From: Gammaproteobacteria bacterium
GTDB lineage: Bacteria; Pseudomonadota; Gammaproteobacteria; JACCXJ01
Direction: 5' to 3'
DNA length: 32,736 bases
NCBI GenBank assembly: GCA_013697045.1
Contig: JACCXJ010000185.1
Coordinates: forward strand, 1-32,736
Shown: in pieces, positions 10,131-17,848 of the stretch
How the letters are laid out: every line of letters begins with the position of its first letter
Position numbering within the stretch: position 1 is the first letter of the stretch
Program-made: the position numbers and the translations under genes
The notes under the pieces: generated by a model
Databases searched by the model: none
Told to the model about the DNA's origin: nothing
The model's input: the letters and a program-made list of their open reading frames with translations, nothing else

Positions 10131-10449
10131 ATGCCTGATTACGGTCGCGCGCATGTGCCGCGTGGCGCCTATTTCTTCCCCGTCAAACACCTATCGGCGC
10201 CGAACGTTTCTCACCGATGCCGATGTGCGCTCGGGCCTGCGGTAAGCGCGTCGCAGAAAACGGAACCAGAGCACGCTATGGCAGCATCGATTTTGGGAAC
10301 ATCTCATCCGTGATGAGGCCGGCTTCCACCGGCATATCGAATAAATCCATTGGAACCCGGTGAAACATGGGGAGGTGGCACAGGTGATCCATTGGCCGTA
10401 TTCGAGCTTCCATCAGTATGTGCGTGCCCGCAAAATGGCGAAGCGCTGA
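10131..10449 (+). pseudogene. REP-associated tyrosine transposase (RAYT, IS200-like) remnant
   Basis: The start MPDYGRAHVPRGAYFFPVKH is typical of RAYT/TnpA_REP proteins. A shifted frame adds YRRRTFLTDADVRSGLR. The middle, which should hold the HUH metal site and the catalytic region, is deleted. From 10261 the C-terminal part returns: LWQHRFWEHLIRDEAGFHRH, then a TAA where Tyr is expected, then IHWNPVKHGEVAQVIHWPYS and SFHQYVR to a TGA at 10447. RAYTs mobilise REP palindromes, and several palindromic repeats occur in this window. This copy is clearly inactive. Confidence 0.75.
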
Positions 10450-10743
10450 GCTTCGGCGAATATGAGCTGGCGCGGACACGCGCCCTACGCTCGCTGCCAG
10501 CCAGCTGACCGGCAAACCGGAGGCGGAGCGAGTCGCACAGCAGCGTCCATCATTCCTTAGCAGGCGCGAGCTTTCAGGAAGAGGGCGTGCGCATGTGCCT
10601 AGCGCACATTTGGCTTTACCATCGGCATGGCTGCGCTCGCCGCAACGCGCCTTGGGAGCCCCATCGAACTCCGGGCGGCTGCGATTGTTGCGGCCGCGTC
10701 TGATTTGATCGAATCAGTCAACGCGGGAAATCCCGCCGGGGCC
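10450..10743. other. Intergenic stretch with a short perfect palindrome
   Basis: No gene recognised. A perfect 14-base palindrome (GCGGGAAATCCCGC, 10723-10736) lies just before the attC-like site. Confidence 0.4.
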
Positions 10744-10806
10744 GTCCAACTAGGCTATGCACCTGAAGGCGCTTCGCGCCACAGGTGATCGCCAAGGCGT
10801 TCGGGC
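10744..10806 (+). other. attC-like recombination site before the DUF4160 gene
   Basis: The left outer box GTCCAAC fits the integron consensus RYYYAAC exactly. The right outer box GTTCGGGC fits GTTRRRY except at one position. Between them a hairpin pairs CACCTG (10760-10765) with CAGGTG (10782-10787) and GGCGC with GCGCC. Total length 63 bp is in the attC range. The bases at 10799-10808 (GTTCGGGCGC) are the exact reverse complement of 11431-11440, at the far end of the following gene pair, as expected for the two ends of one cassette. Confidence 0.5.
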
Positions 10807-10846
10807 GCTGCACGCGGTCCCACTGGAAGAGTGGTAAAATGATGAT

Positions 10847-11113
10847 GTGCCAGAACTCAGCCGCTTCTACGGGATCATCATTCGCATGTATGTGGAGGCA
10901 GGTGGTCAGCACCACAGGCCGCACTTCCATGCCTACTACGGCAACGAGGTGGCAATCTACGCTCTCTCACCCATCGAGTTGGCGGCAGGCTCACTGCCTC
11001 GCCGTCAGCGGCGTCTGGTGGAGGCATGGGCGGAGTTGCACGAAGACGAGTTGTTGGCCGCCTGGCAATTGCTCCAGTCGGGACGAGTGCCGCTACCCAT
11101 TGCCCCGTTGTGA
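10847..11113 (+). CDS. DUF4160 protein, putative TA partner
   Basis: An 88-residue DUF4160 protein: LSRFYGIIIRMYVEAGGQHH, then RPHFHAYYGNEVAIY, then LPRRQRRLVEAWAELHEDEL with a final LLAAWQLLQSG. The HxRPHFH histidine cluster is the family mark. DUF4160 is regularly paired with DUF2442, as here, and such pairs are predicted two-component TA or regulatory modules. Biochemistry is unknown to me. The start is GTG at 10847; an ATG three bases before lies in another frame. It ends 10 bases before the DUF2442 start. The pair is flanked by attC-like ends. Confidence 0.8.
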   Translation: MPELSRFYGIIIRMYVEAGGQHHRPHFHAYYGNEVAIYALSPIELAAGSLPRRQRRLVEAWAELHEDELLAAWQLLQSGRVPLPIAPL

Positions 11114-11123
11114 GGAGAGCAGC

Positions 11124-11420
11124 ATGATTCACCCCATCCATCGGGTGCGGAGCTTTCAGATTACCACACCGTACACCTTACGGGTTCAGTTCGACGACGG
11201 GTCGGAGCAGTCCATCAACTTCGAGCCCGTTTTAGCCGGTCAGCTTTACGGGCCATTACGCGACCTGTCGATATTCAACCGAGTTCAACTTGACGTGGAG
11301 GTCGATACGCTGGTATGGCCCAACGGGGCTGATTTTGATCCAGCGACCCTGCACGATTGGCCTGAACAGGTCCATGAACTTACCGAGCGCGCGCGTCAGT
11401 GGGAACTCACACCCGCGTAG
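11124..11420 (+). CDS. DUF2442 protein, putative TA partner
   Basis: A 98-residue DUF2442 protein: VRSFQITTPYTLRVQFDDGS, then INFEPVLAGQLYGPLRDLSI and VDTLVWPNGADFDPATLHDW. The pattern of a small beta-rich domain ending in WPNGADFDPATLHDWP is diagnostic. The ATG at 11124 follows a good GAGGAGAG ribosome site. A longer in-frame opening to 10785 exists but would overlap the whole DUF4160 gene, so I reject it. Its role is presumably as partner of DUF4160. Confidence 0.82.
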   Translation: MIHPIHRVRSFQITTPYTLRVQFDDGSEQSINFEPVLAGQLYGPLRDLSIFNRVQLDVEVDTLVWPNGADFDPATLHDWPEQVHELTERARQWELTPA

Positions 11421-11431
11421 GCCACCGACGG

Positions 11432-11497
11432 CGCCCGAACAAAGCGCTGCAACGGAGCGCCTCCTACGTCGGCGCCCGGTGAGCTTCCACGTTTTCG
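11432..11497 (+). other. attC-like recombination site after the DUF2442 gene
   Basis: This begins 11 bases after the DUF2442 stop with GCCCGAAC followed by AAAGCGCTGCAACGG and ends with CGGTGAGCTTCCACGTT. The arms can fold into an imperfect hairpin (GGAGCGCC with GGCGCCC near the tip). The start box has one extra G relative to RYYYAAC. The best support is that 11431-11440 is exactly complementary to the cassette start at 10799-10808. Element copy B starts at its terminal GTT. Confidence 0.45.
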
Positions 11498-11668
11498 CGC
11501 TGGGAAAAGCTCGGCGCTTCTTGCGGGATGAAAATCCGCGTCGGGTAAGGGCTAGCCACCCACCCGTATCGAGTCTTGCCTCTGTGGCGGAGTCGCCGGA
11601 AGGCGGCGAACAAGACAAACGAAGCGTAGACAGCATCCTGTAGGCCGTAGGGGTGACGCGCACGCCTC
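11491..11668 (+). repeat. About 178-bp element, copy B
   Basis: This is the plus-strand counterpart of the element at 5900-6071. It starts GTTTTCGCGC and carries TTGCGGGATGAAAATCCGCG, GTCGGGTAAGGGCTAGCCAC, CGTATCGAGTCTTGCC, GAAGCGTAGACAG and CCTGTAGGCCGTAG. It has no open frame with protein features. Like copy A it starts at the last GTT of an attC-like site. Group II introns of class C do insert next to attC hairpins, which makes a 5'-domain intron fragment a reasonable but unproven reading. Confidence 0.6.
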
Positions 11669-11828
11669 TAGCTAGACATCGCGGGTTTCACAAGCCTACG
11701 CCTGGCAAGCCGTCGCGAGCCCTATCCCTTGGCTGGTGCAATCGCATGCCCCTTGGGAGTGGAGGGGTCGACCCGGCTAACTGAACCGTTTCGTCCATCG
11801 TCCTCGATGGTGTCGCGTTCCCGATCGC

Positions 11829-12743
11829 TTATTGTCCGTCGGCGTCGCCAGGCACCGCGTTGCAAGGGTTTGATGTCTGCGGGTCGGCCTCGCCCATCGC
11901 CAGCGCCAGGCGATAGAGGGCATTGCGACCGTGTCCCGAGATGGCGCTCGCGGCGGCGGCGGCCTGGCTGGGGGTCAGGTAGCCCAACAGGATGGTCAAG
12001 AGCCGCCGGTCGCTTTCCTCATCGCCGTCGGGGGCCTCGGCCGGGGCGACCACGATGACGAACTCCCCCTGGCCGCGCTCCGGCCGATCGCCGAGCCAGG
12101 CTGTGAGATCAGCGAGCGTCGCGCGGTGCGTCTCTTCGTGGAGTTTGGTGATCTCGCGCGCGATGGCCGCCGGGCGCTCGGGACCGAATAGCGACGACAG
12201 GTCCTCGAGGGTCTCCCCGACCCGGTGCGGCGCCTCGTAGAACACCAGGGTCCGCGCCTCGCTGCAGAGCGTCGCCAGCCGCTTGCGCCGTGCCTCACGC
12301 TTGGCGGGGAGAAACCCTTCGAAGGCGAAGCGCTCGACCGGCAGACCCGACACCGCGAGCGCGGCGACGAGCGCACTGGGACCGGGGATCGATATCACCC
12401 GAAGACCGGCCGCGTGCACCGCTTCGAGAAGATGGAACCCGGGATCGCAGAGAAGTGGGGTGCCGGAATCGGAGATGAGGGCCATGGACTCGCCCGAGGC
12501 CAGGCGCTCGGCGAGCCCGGCGCACAGGCGCCGCTCGTTGTGGTCGTGGTACGCGAGGAGGGGGGTGTGGATACCGAAATGGGTGAGCATACGCCGGCTG
12601 TGCCGCGTATCCTCGGCCAGGATCAGGTCCACCGCCCCCAGCACGACCTGAGCGCGCGGGCTCAGATCGGCGAGGTTACCGATCGGGGTCGCGACCACAT
12701 ACAAGGTCCCGCGCTCCACGGGCTTGTCGATTGACACTGCCAT
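11829..12743 (-). CDS. rsmI: 16S rRNA (cytidine-1402-2'-O)-methyltransferase
   Basis: RsmI adds the 2'-O-methyl group at C1402 in the ribosomal P site, using SAM. The 304-residue protein has the family motifs GTLYVVATPIGNLADLSPRA, AEDTRHSRRMLTHFGI, LISDSGTPLLCDPGF and FEGFLPAKREARR. I chose the ATG at 12743 because the sequence turns canonical directly after it (SIDKPVERGTLYVVATPIGN); the extension to 12827 has no homology. It is divergent from lpoA, the conserved arrangement in gammaproteobacteria. The C-terminal tail after LALAMGEADPQ is of low complexity. Confidence 0.95.
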   Translation of the reverse strand: MAVSIDKPVERGTLYVVATPIGNLADLSPRAQVVLGAVDLILAEDTRHSRRMLTHFGIHTPLLAYHDHNERRLCAGLAERLASGESMALISDSGTPLLCDPGFHLLEAVHAAGLRVISIPGPSALVAALAVSGLPVERFAFEGFLPAKREARRKRLATLCSEARTLVFYEAPHRVGETLEDLSSLFGPERPAAIAREITKLHEETHRATLADLTAWLGDRPERGQGEFVIVVAPAEAPDGDEESDRRLLTILLGYLTPSQAAAAASAISGHGRNALYRLALAMGEADPQTSNPCNAVPGDADGQ

Positions 12744-12847
12744 GGGGGCTCCCGATACTCTAGATACACGTTCCAATGTTGAACAACACCACAACTCGAA
12801 CAAATTCCATTTCATGGGCAAATTCAACCAGCTGCCAGCACCAGGTC

Positions 12848-12954
12848 ATCCCTCCCCCTGGGAGGGGGAGGGCCACGGTGGGGGTTGAGCGTCGCAAAGT
12901 TGTGGAGAGACTCAACCCCCATCCTGACCTTCCCCCTTCCAGGGGGAAGGGATG
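12848..12954. repeat. Long imperfect palindrome between rsmI and lpoA
   Basis: A 107-bp palindromic unit. The outer arms are CATCCCTCCCCCTGGGAGG and the near-complement ending CCAGGGGGAAGGGATG. The inner arms GGGGGTTGAG (12880-12889) and CTCAACCCCC (12911-12920) are perfect complements. Each side also forms its own small hairpin. It is a non-coding, MITE/REP-like element in the divergent promoter region. Confidence 0.75.
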
Positions 12955-13033
12955 GAAAAGAGCACACCGTTTACAGCACGCCAACGCCCTCATGCTTGGA
13001 AAAATCGTTCGCAGCGCACGCCCGCCGACACCC

Positions 13034-14887
13034 ATGTCCGCACTCGTGAGTCGCATTGCGTGCCTTTGCCTCGCCGCCGCGCTCTGCGCCTGCACGGGAT
13101 TGTCGATCCCAAGGCTATCAGGACCCGGCGAGACTGACCAGAAGGCAGAGAAGCTCATGCAGCGGGGTGAGCCGGAGGCCGCTGCAGAGGAATTCCTGCG
13201 CCTCGCCGCGATCCCGGCACCGGAGAGCTACCAGTACACCCTGCGGGCGGCCGAGGCCTATATCGAAGCCGGCCGGGCCGTGGAGGCCCAGCGTCTCCTG
13301 GAGGGTGCCGAGGTCCCGGAGACCGAACCCGATTGGTCCGGGTGGCGCACCGTCTTGCTCGCGCGCGTGGCGCTCATGCAAAACGATGGGGCTCGAGCCT
13401 TGACGCTCTTGCAATCGGTACCAACCGGCTTGGTCTCGGCCTCGATCGAGCGCCAGGCGCATCATGAGCGGGCCAGGGCCTATTCGGCCCTCGGGCGGGG
13501 TCTGGAGGCGGCGCGTGAGCACATCGAAGAGGCCGCTTTTCTCAGCGAGCAGGAGGCCCTGGATGAGAACGCCCGCGCCATCTGGGCGGCGGTCAATCAG
13601 CTCGATGCCGCGGTCCTGTCGCGGGAGCTCGCGGGATTGAGTGGTGATCTGCGCGGTTGGGTCGATCTGGCCCTGATCGGCCGGTCGCGGTGGCTCGACA
13701 AGGCCGCCTTCGAGCGCGCGCTCGCCGGGTGGCAGGGGCGTTATCCCAGTCATCCCGCGGGCTCGAGCGTGCTGCCCACCCTGGCGGCGCGGCCCCCCGC
13801 GACCGGCCTCGGGCCACGGCGCATCGGCCTCTTGCTCCCGCTCAGTGGCCAGTACGCCGATGCCGCGCGCGCCATCCAGGACGGTTTCATCGCGGCCTGG
13901 TATGAAGACCGTGGCGGTGATCCGGAGCGGGCCGTCGTCGTCTATGATGCCAATGCCTCCAACGTCCAGGCGCTCTACGATCAGGCGGTCGACGAGGGCG
14001 CCGATTTCATCGTGGGGCCGCTGGAAAAGCCCGCGATCCAGGCGTTGCTCAAGCGCGGATCGTTGCCGGTCCCGACCCTCGCCCTGAACCAGATCGATAG
14101 CGACAGCGCCGTAGCGGCGGGCGCCCCCGAGGCCGGCGGTGCGGGTCCGGGACCGGCGCCCGCTATCTATCAATTCGCCCTTTCGCCCGAAGACGAGGCG
14201 CGCCAGATCGCGCAACGGGCCTGGCTGGATGGGCGTGTGCGGGCGCTCGTGATCGCGCCCGAGGGCCCGTGGGGTACGCGGGTGGTCGGGGCCTTCAAGC
14301 GCCACTGGGAGGCGCTGGGCGGCCGCATCTCGGCCCATAAGACCTTCCCGAGCGCCACGCGTGATTACGCCTCGGCGGTGCACGCCCTGGTCGCGGCGAG
14401 CGGCCGGGCGGCAGCGGTGCCGGGCGGGGCGCCGGGCAACCCGGGGGCGGGCATCGACTTCGTTTTCATGGTGGCGACACCGCTCGAGGGCCGCCAGATC
14501 CACCCGCAGCTCGCAGAGGCAGCCGGGGATCTACCCATCTATGCCACCTCTCATGTCTACTCGGGGTCGCGCGCGGCGGAGGCCGACCAGGACCTCGACG
14601 GGGTGATGTTTCCCGACATGCCGTGGATACTGACACCGGAGCGGGTCTCCATGCGCCCGGTGATCGCTCGCCACTTTGCACAGACGCTGCGGGAGCAATC
14701 CAGGCTCTTGGCCTTCGGGGTCGATGCCTATGAGCTTGTCTCGCGACTCGCGGGCCTGCAAATGGACCCCGTCCGAGGCTACGAAGGGGTCACCGGGACC
14801 CTGCGTCTCGACGGAGCGGGACGCATCCAGAGAAACCTGGTTTGGGGCCGGTTCAGCGCCGGGGTTCCGGTGTTGCTGGAACCGTGA
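13034..14887 (+). CDS. lpoA: Penicillin-binding protein activator LpoA (LppC lipoprotein)
   Basis: LpoA is an outer-membrane lipoprotein that stimulates PBP1A during peptidoglycan synthesis. The 617-residue product has a short signal sequence with a lipobox ending LAAALCAC, so Cys20 is the lipidated residue. A helical TPR-like N-terminal domain (AEKLMQRGEPEAAAEEFLRL, ESYQYTLRAAEAYIEAGRAV) follows. The C-terminal half is a periplasmic-binding-protein fold: RIGLLLPLSGQYADAARAIQ, DGFIAAWYED, PLEKPAIQALLKRGSLPVPT and DLDGVMFPDMPWIL. The ATG at 13034 places the lipobox correctly; longer in-frame extensions run into the palindromic repeat. It lies upstream of yraN as in many gammaproteobacteria. 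Confidence 0.93.
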   Translation: MSALVSRIACLCLAAALCACTGLSIPRLSGPGETDQKAEKLMQRGEPEAAAEEFLRLAAIPAPESYQYTLRAAEAYIEAGRAVEAQRLLEGAEVPETEPDWSGWRTVLLARVALMQNDGARALTLLQSVPTGLVSASIERQAHHERARAYSALGRGLEAAREHIEEAAFLSEQEALDENARAIWAAVNQLDAAVLSRELAGLSGDLRGWVDLALIGRSRWLDKAAFERALAGWQGRYPSHPAGSSVLPTLAARPPATGLGPRRIGLLLPLSGQYADAARAIQDGFIAAWYEDRGGDPERAVVVYDANASNVQALYDQAVDEGADFIVGPLEKPAIQALLKRGSLPVPTLALNQIDSDSAVAAGAPEAGGAGPGPAPAIYQFALSPEDEARQIAQRAWLDGRVRALVIAPEGPWGTRVVGAFKRHWEALGGRISAHKTFPSATRDYASAVHALVAASGRAAAVPGGAPGNPGAGIDFVFMVATPLEGRQIHPQLAEAAGDLPIYATSHVYSGSRAAEADQDLDGVMFPDMPWILTPERVSMRPVIARHFAQTLREQSRLLAFGVDAYELVSRLAGLQMDPVRGYEGVTGTLRLDGAGRIQRNLVWGRFSAGVPVLLEP

Positions 14888-14906
14888 CCCCGGCCTAACG
14901 GGGACG

Positions 14907-15275
14907 GTGGGTAAGACACAGGAGCGAGGGCGGTGGGCGGAGGACCTCGCGGTCCGTCATCTGCGCGGGCTGGGGCTCAAGGAACTGCACCGCAACTACC
15001 TGTGCCGGGGGGGCGAGATCGATATCATCATGCAGGAGAAGGCGACCCTGGTGTTCATCGAGGTCCGCTATCGCCGTTCCGGCCTCTACGGCGGCGCATG
15101 CGAGACCCTGGGTGCCACGAAAAAGGCGCGCCTCTTGCGCGCCGCGAGCCATTACCTCTGGTCTCGCCGGGGCCTCGTCGATGCCCCGTGCCGGTTCGAT
15201 CTGGTGGCCGTGGAGGGCGAGCCGCACGCCCCGAAGATCGAGTGGATCAAGGCGGCGTTCGATGCAAGAGGTTAG
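14907..15275 (+). CDS. yraN: YraN/UPF0102 endonuclease-fold protein
   Basis: A 122-residue UPF0102 protein related to Holliday-junction resolvase folds; its function is not established. Conserved marks are GRWAEDLAVRHLRGLGLKEL, NYLCRGGEIDIIMQ, LVFIEVRYRR and GGACETLGATKKARLLRAA. The E-I-D and E-V-R positions form the nuclease-like core; many homologues have EVKYR where this has EVRYR. The start GTG at 14907 follows 19 bases after the lpoA stop and gives the standard N-terminus. diaA follows after 9 bases. Confidence 0.92.
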   Translation: MGKTQERGRWAEDLAVRHLRGLGLKELHRNYLCRGGEIDIIMQEKATLVFIEVRYRRSGLYGGACETLGATKKARLLRAASHYLWSRRGLVDAPCRFDLVAVEGEPHAPKIEWIKAAFDARG

Positions 15276-15284
15276 TGAGGAACC

Positions 15285-15880
<596 letters not shown>

Positions 15881-15886
15881 CGCGCC

Positions 15887-15922
15887 CATAGCTCGTAAGC
15901 TGGCCATAGCCCGTAAGCTGGG
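15887..15922. repeat. 18-bp tandem repeat, two units
   Basis: CCATAGCTCGTAAGCTGG is followed directly by the same 18 bases with one change (CCC for CTC). It lies 6 bases after the diaA stop, in the gap between convergent diaA and sspB. Confidence 0.8.
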
Positions 15923-15990
15923 AAGAGGTGCAGCCAAATCCCAGCGACACGGCCTTGGGACGCCGGGATCCGCTCCGATCGCCCAGCGAG

Positions 15991-16398
15991 CTACTTCACG
16001 ACCTTGAGGTTCGGCCGGCGCGGCGGCGGGCTGCTGAAACCGTCCGGGCCGGGATCGCTCGGGGGGGATCCCTGGGCCTCGGGCGGGAACACCAGGCCCT
16101 TGCCGTTCTCGCGGGCATAGATCGCCTCGACCGCGGTCACCGGCAGGCTGATGTCGTAGGGTCTGCCGGCGAAACGTCCGCCGAAGCGAACCATCTCGTT
16201 ACCGATCTCGAGGCCGCGTACGGCGGCCGGAGAGATATTGAGCACGATCTTGCCGCCGTTGACGTACTGCCGCGGTACCACCACCCCCGGCTCCGAGGCC
16301 ACGACCAGGATCTGCGGGGTCAACTCGTTGTCCACGATCCACTCGTAGAGGGCCCGCAGGAGATAGGGACGTGTGGATCTCAAGGTCTGCATGGACAT
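15991..16398 (-). CDS. sspB: ClpXP protease specificity-enhancing factor SspB
   Basis: SspB delivers ssrA-tagged proteins to ClpXP. The 135-residue protein has the conserved core RPYLLRALYEWIVDNELTPQ, ASEPGVVVPRQYVNGGKIVL, NISPAAVRGLEIGNEMVRFG and GRPYDISLPVTAVEAIYARE. A flexible, proline-rich tail follows, ending in RRPNLKVVK. This is the XB tail that docks on ClpX. It lies 29 bases after sspA in the usual sspA-sspB unit, next to petABC. Confidence 0.95.
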   Translation of the reverse strand: MSMQTLRSTRPYLLRALYEWIVDNELTPQILVVASEPGVVVPRQYVNGGKIVLNISPAAVRGLEIGNEMVRFGGRFAGRPYDISLPVTAVEAIYARENGKGLVFPPEAQGSPPSDPGPDGFSSPPPRRPNLKVVK

Positions 16399-16427
16399 CA
16401 GCCGTAGCGCCGGGACCCGACGCCGGA

Positions 16428-17057
16428 CTACAACGCGCGCAACTCTCGCTCCATCTCCGATAGGCTGCCCTTGAAGGCCGAGCGCTCATAGATGGCTTCG
16501 GCGTAGCGCACGACGGGCTTGGCCTGCGGGGGTAGCTTGATGCCGTAGGCCGGCAGGCGCCACAGCAAAGGCGCAAGCGTGCAGTCCACCAGGGAGTACT
16601 CGTTGGACATGAAGAACTGGCAGTGCTGGAAGCTCGGCGCGATGGCGGTCAAGGTATCACGTACCACTTTTCGGGCGCTACCGGCGGCGATCTCGTTCTC
16701 CCCGACCAGGCTGTCCGCCCATTGATAGAGGTCGCGCACCACCCGGTAACGGAACTGGCGGTTGTTGGCCCGCGCCACGGGGTCTACCGGCATGAGGGGG
16801 GGATGAGGGAAGCGCTCGTCCAGATACTCCATCATGATCTGGGCGTCGTACAGTGCCAGGTCGCGGTCGACGAGGGTCAAGAGCGTGCCGTAAGGGTTCA
16901 GATCGTGGAGGTCCTCGGGCTGATCGGCGTAGGTGATGTAATTGACCTCGACGCTCACGTCCTTCTCCGCCAGCACCAGCCTGACACCGTGTCCGATCGG
17001 GTCGAGGGCTTCGCAATAGAGCGTCATGATGGAACGGCGTCCTGCGAGTGTGGCCAT
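16428..17057 (-). CDS. sspA: Stringent starvation protein A
   Basis: SspA is a glutathione-S-transferase-like protein that binds RNA polymerase and adjusts transcription in stationary phase and acid stress. The 209-residue product has the N-terminal thioredoxin-like domain (RRSIMTLYCEALDPIGHGVR, VLAEKDVSVEVNYI, DLHDLNPYGTLLTLVDRDLA) and then the helical domain (YLDERFPHPPLMPVDPVARA, SLVDCTLAPLLWRLPAYGIK). The glutathione-binding residues are not conserved, as is usual for SspA. The ATG at 17057 was chosen over the upstream in-frame extension, which has no homology. It follows petC. Confidence 0.94.
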   Translation of the reverse strand: MATLAGRRSIMTLYCEALDPIGHGVRLVLAEKDVSVEVNYITYADQPEDLHDLNPYGTLLTLVDRDLALYDAQIMMEYLDERFPHPPLMPVDPVARANNRQFRYRVVRDLYQWADSLVGENEIAAGSARKVVRDTLTAIAPSFQHCQFFMSNEYSLVDCTLAPLLWRLPAYGIKLPPQAKPVVRYAEAIYERSAFKGSLSEMERELRAL

Positions 17058-17116
17058 GGTCCTAGCCCATCGCACCTTCGGGTCGGGCCACATACTCGCT
17101 CGAGCCGGCACGCTTC

Positions 17117-17848
17117 CTACCGCACATCCCGCCAATACTCCCACTTGAGCAGGTAGGCGACCGCCAGGAACACGGCGAGATACCACAGGACCCAGAACCC
17201 CACGCGCTGGCGCAGCGGCTTGGCGGGCTCGGAGAGGTAGGCGAGAAAACCCACCAGATCGCGGACCGCCGCCTTGAATTCCTCCGCACCGAGGGCGCCC
17301 GGCTCGGCCAGCTCGACACCCACCACGGTCTCCACCGATTGGCCGGAGTCGTCGGGCTTGTTCTCGATCACGGGCTCCTGCCAGCCCTGCAGCTCCCACA
17401 ACACATGCGGCATGGCGGTGTTTCTGAACATCAGATTGTTGACGCCGCTGGGACGCGACGGGTCGCGGTAAAACGATGTCAGGAACCCGTACACCCAATC
17501 GACCCCGCGCGCCCGCGCCACTACCGACAGGTCGGGGGGTGCCACCCCGAACCATGTCTCGGCCTCACGCGGGTTCATGGATACCTGCATCGTATCCCCG
17601 ATCTTGTCGCTCACAAACATGAGGTTCTGTTTGGCCACCGCCTCGGGGACGTCCAGATCCCTCGCGAGTCGCGAGAACCGCATATAGGTCGCCGAATGGC
17701 AGCTCAAACAATAGTTCATGAACAGCCGCGCGCCGCGCTGCAGGGAGGCCTTGTCGTGGACGTCGACTTCGATCTCCGGCAGCGGCGTCGCCCGGCTAGC
17801 GAGCGACACGAAGGCCAGCAGGGCGGCGGCGAGCGCTCCGGCCCTCAC
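17117..17848 (-). CDS. petC: Ubiquinol-cytochrome c reductase, cytochrome c1
   Basis: Cytochrome c1 of the bc1 complex passes electrons from the Rieske protein to soluble cytochrome c. The 243-residue protein has a signal sequence (AGALAAALLAFVSLASRA), the haem motif FMNYCLSCHS (CxxCH), the methionine ligand region FRNTAMPHVLWELQGW and a C-terminal anchor (GFWVLWYLAVFLAVAYLLKW). The GTG start at 17848 overlaps the petB TGA (GTGA), which indicates translational coupling. A much longer open frame in the same register crosses petB and is a shadow. Confidence 0.96.
   Translation of the reverse strand: MRAGALAAALLAFVSLASRATPLPEIEVDVHDKASLQRGARLFMNYCLSCHSATYMRFSRLARDLDVPEAVAKQNLMFVSDKIGDTMQVSMNPREAETWFGVAPPDLSVVARARGVDWVYGFLTSFYRDPSRPSGVNNLMFRNTAMPHVLWELQGWQEPVIENKPDDSGQSVETVVGVELAEPGALGAEEFKAAVRDLVGFLAYLSEPAKPLRQRVGFWVLWYLAVFLAVAYLLKWEYWRDVR

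Noticed and set aside
11669-11828. RNase P RNA next to rsmI, as in Pseudomonas
   Set aside because: The gap is too short and none of the conserved RNase P RNA segments is visible.
12776-13033. The upstream in-frame extension of lpoA
   Set aside because: It reads through a palindromic repeat and would bury the lipoprotein signal sequence.
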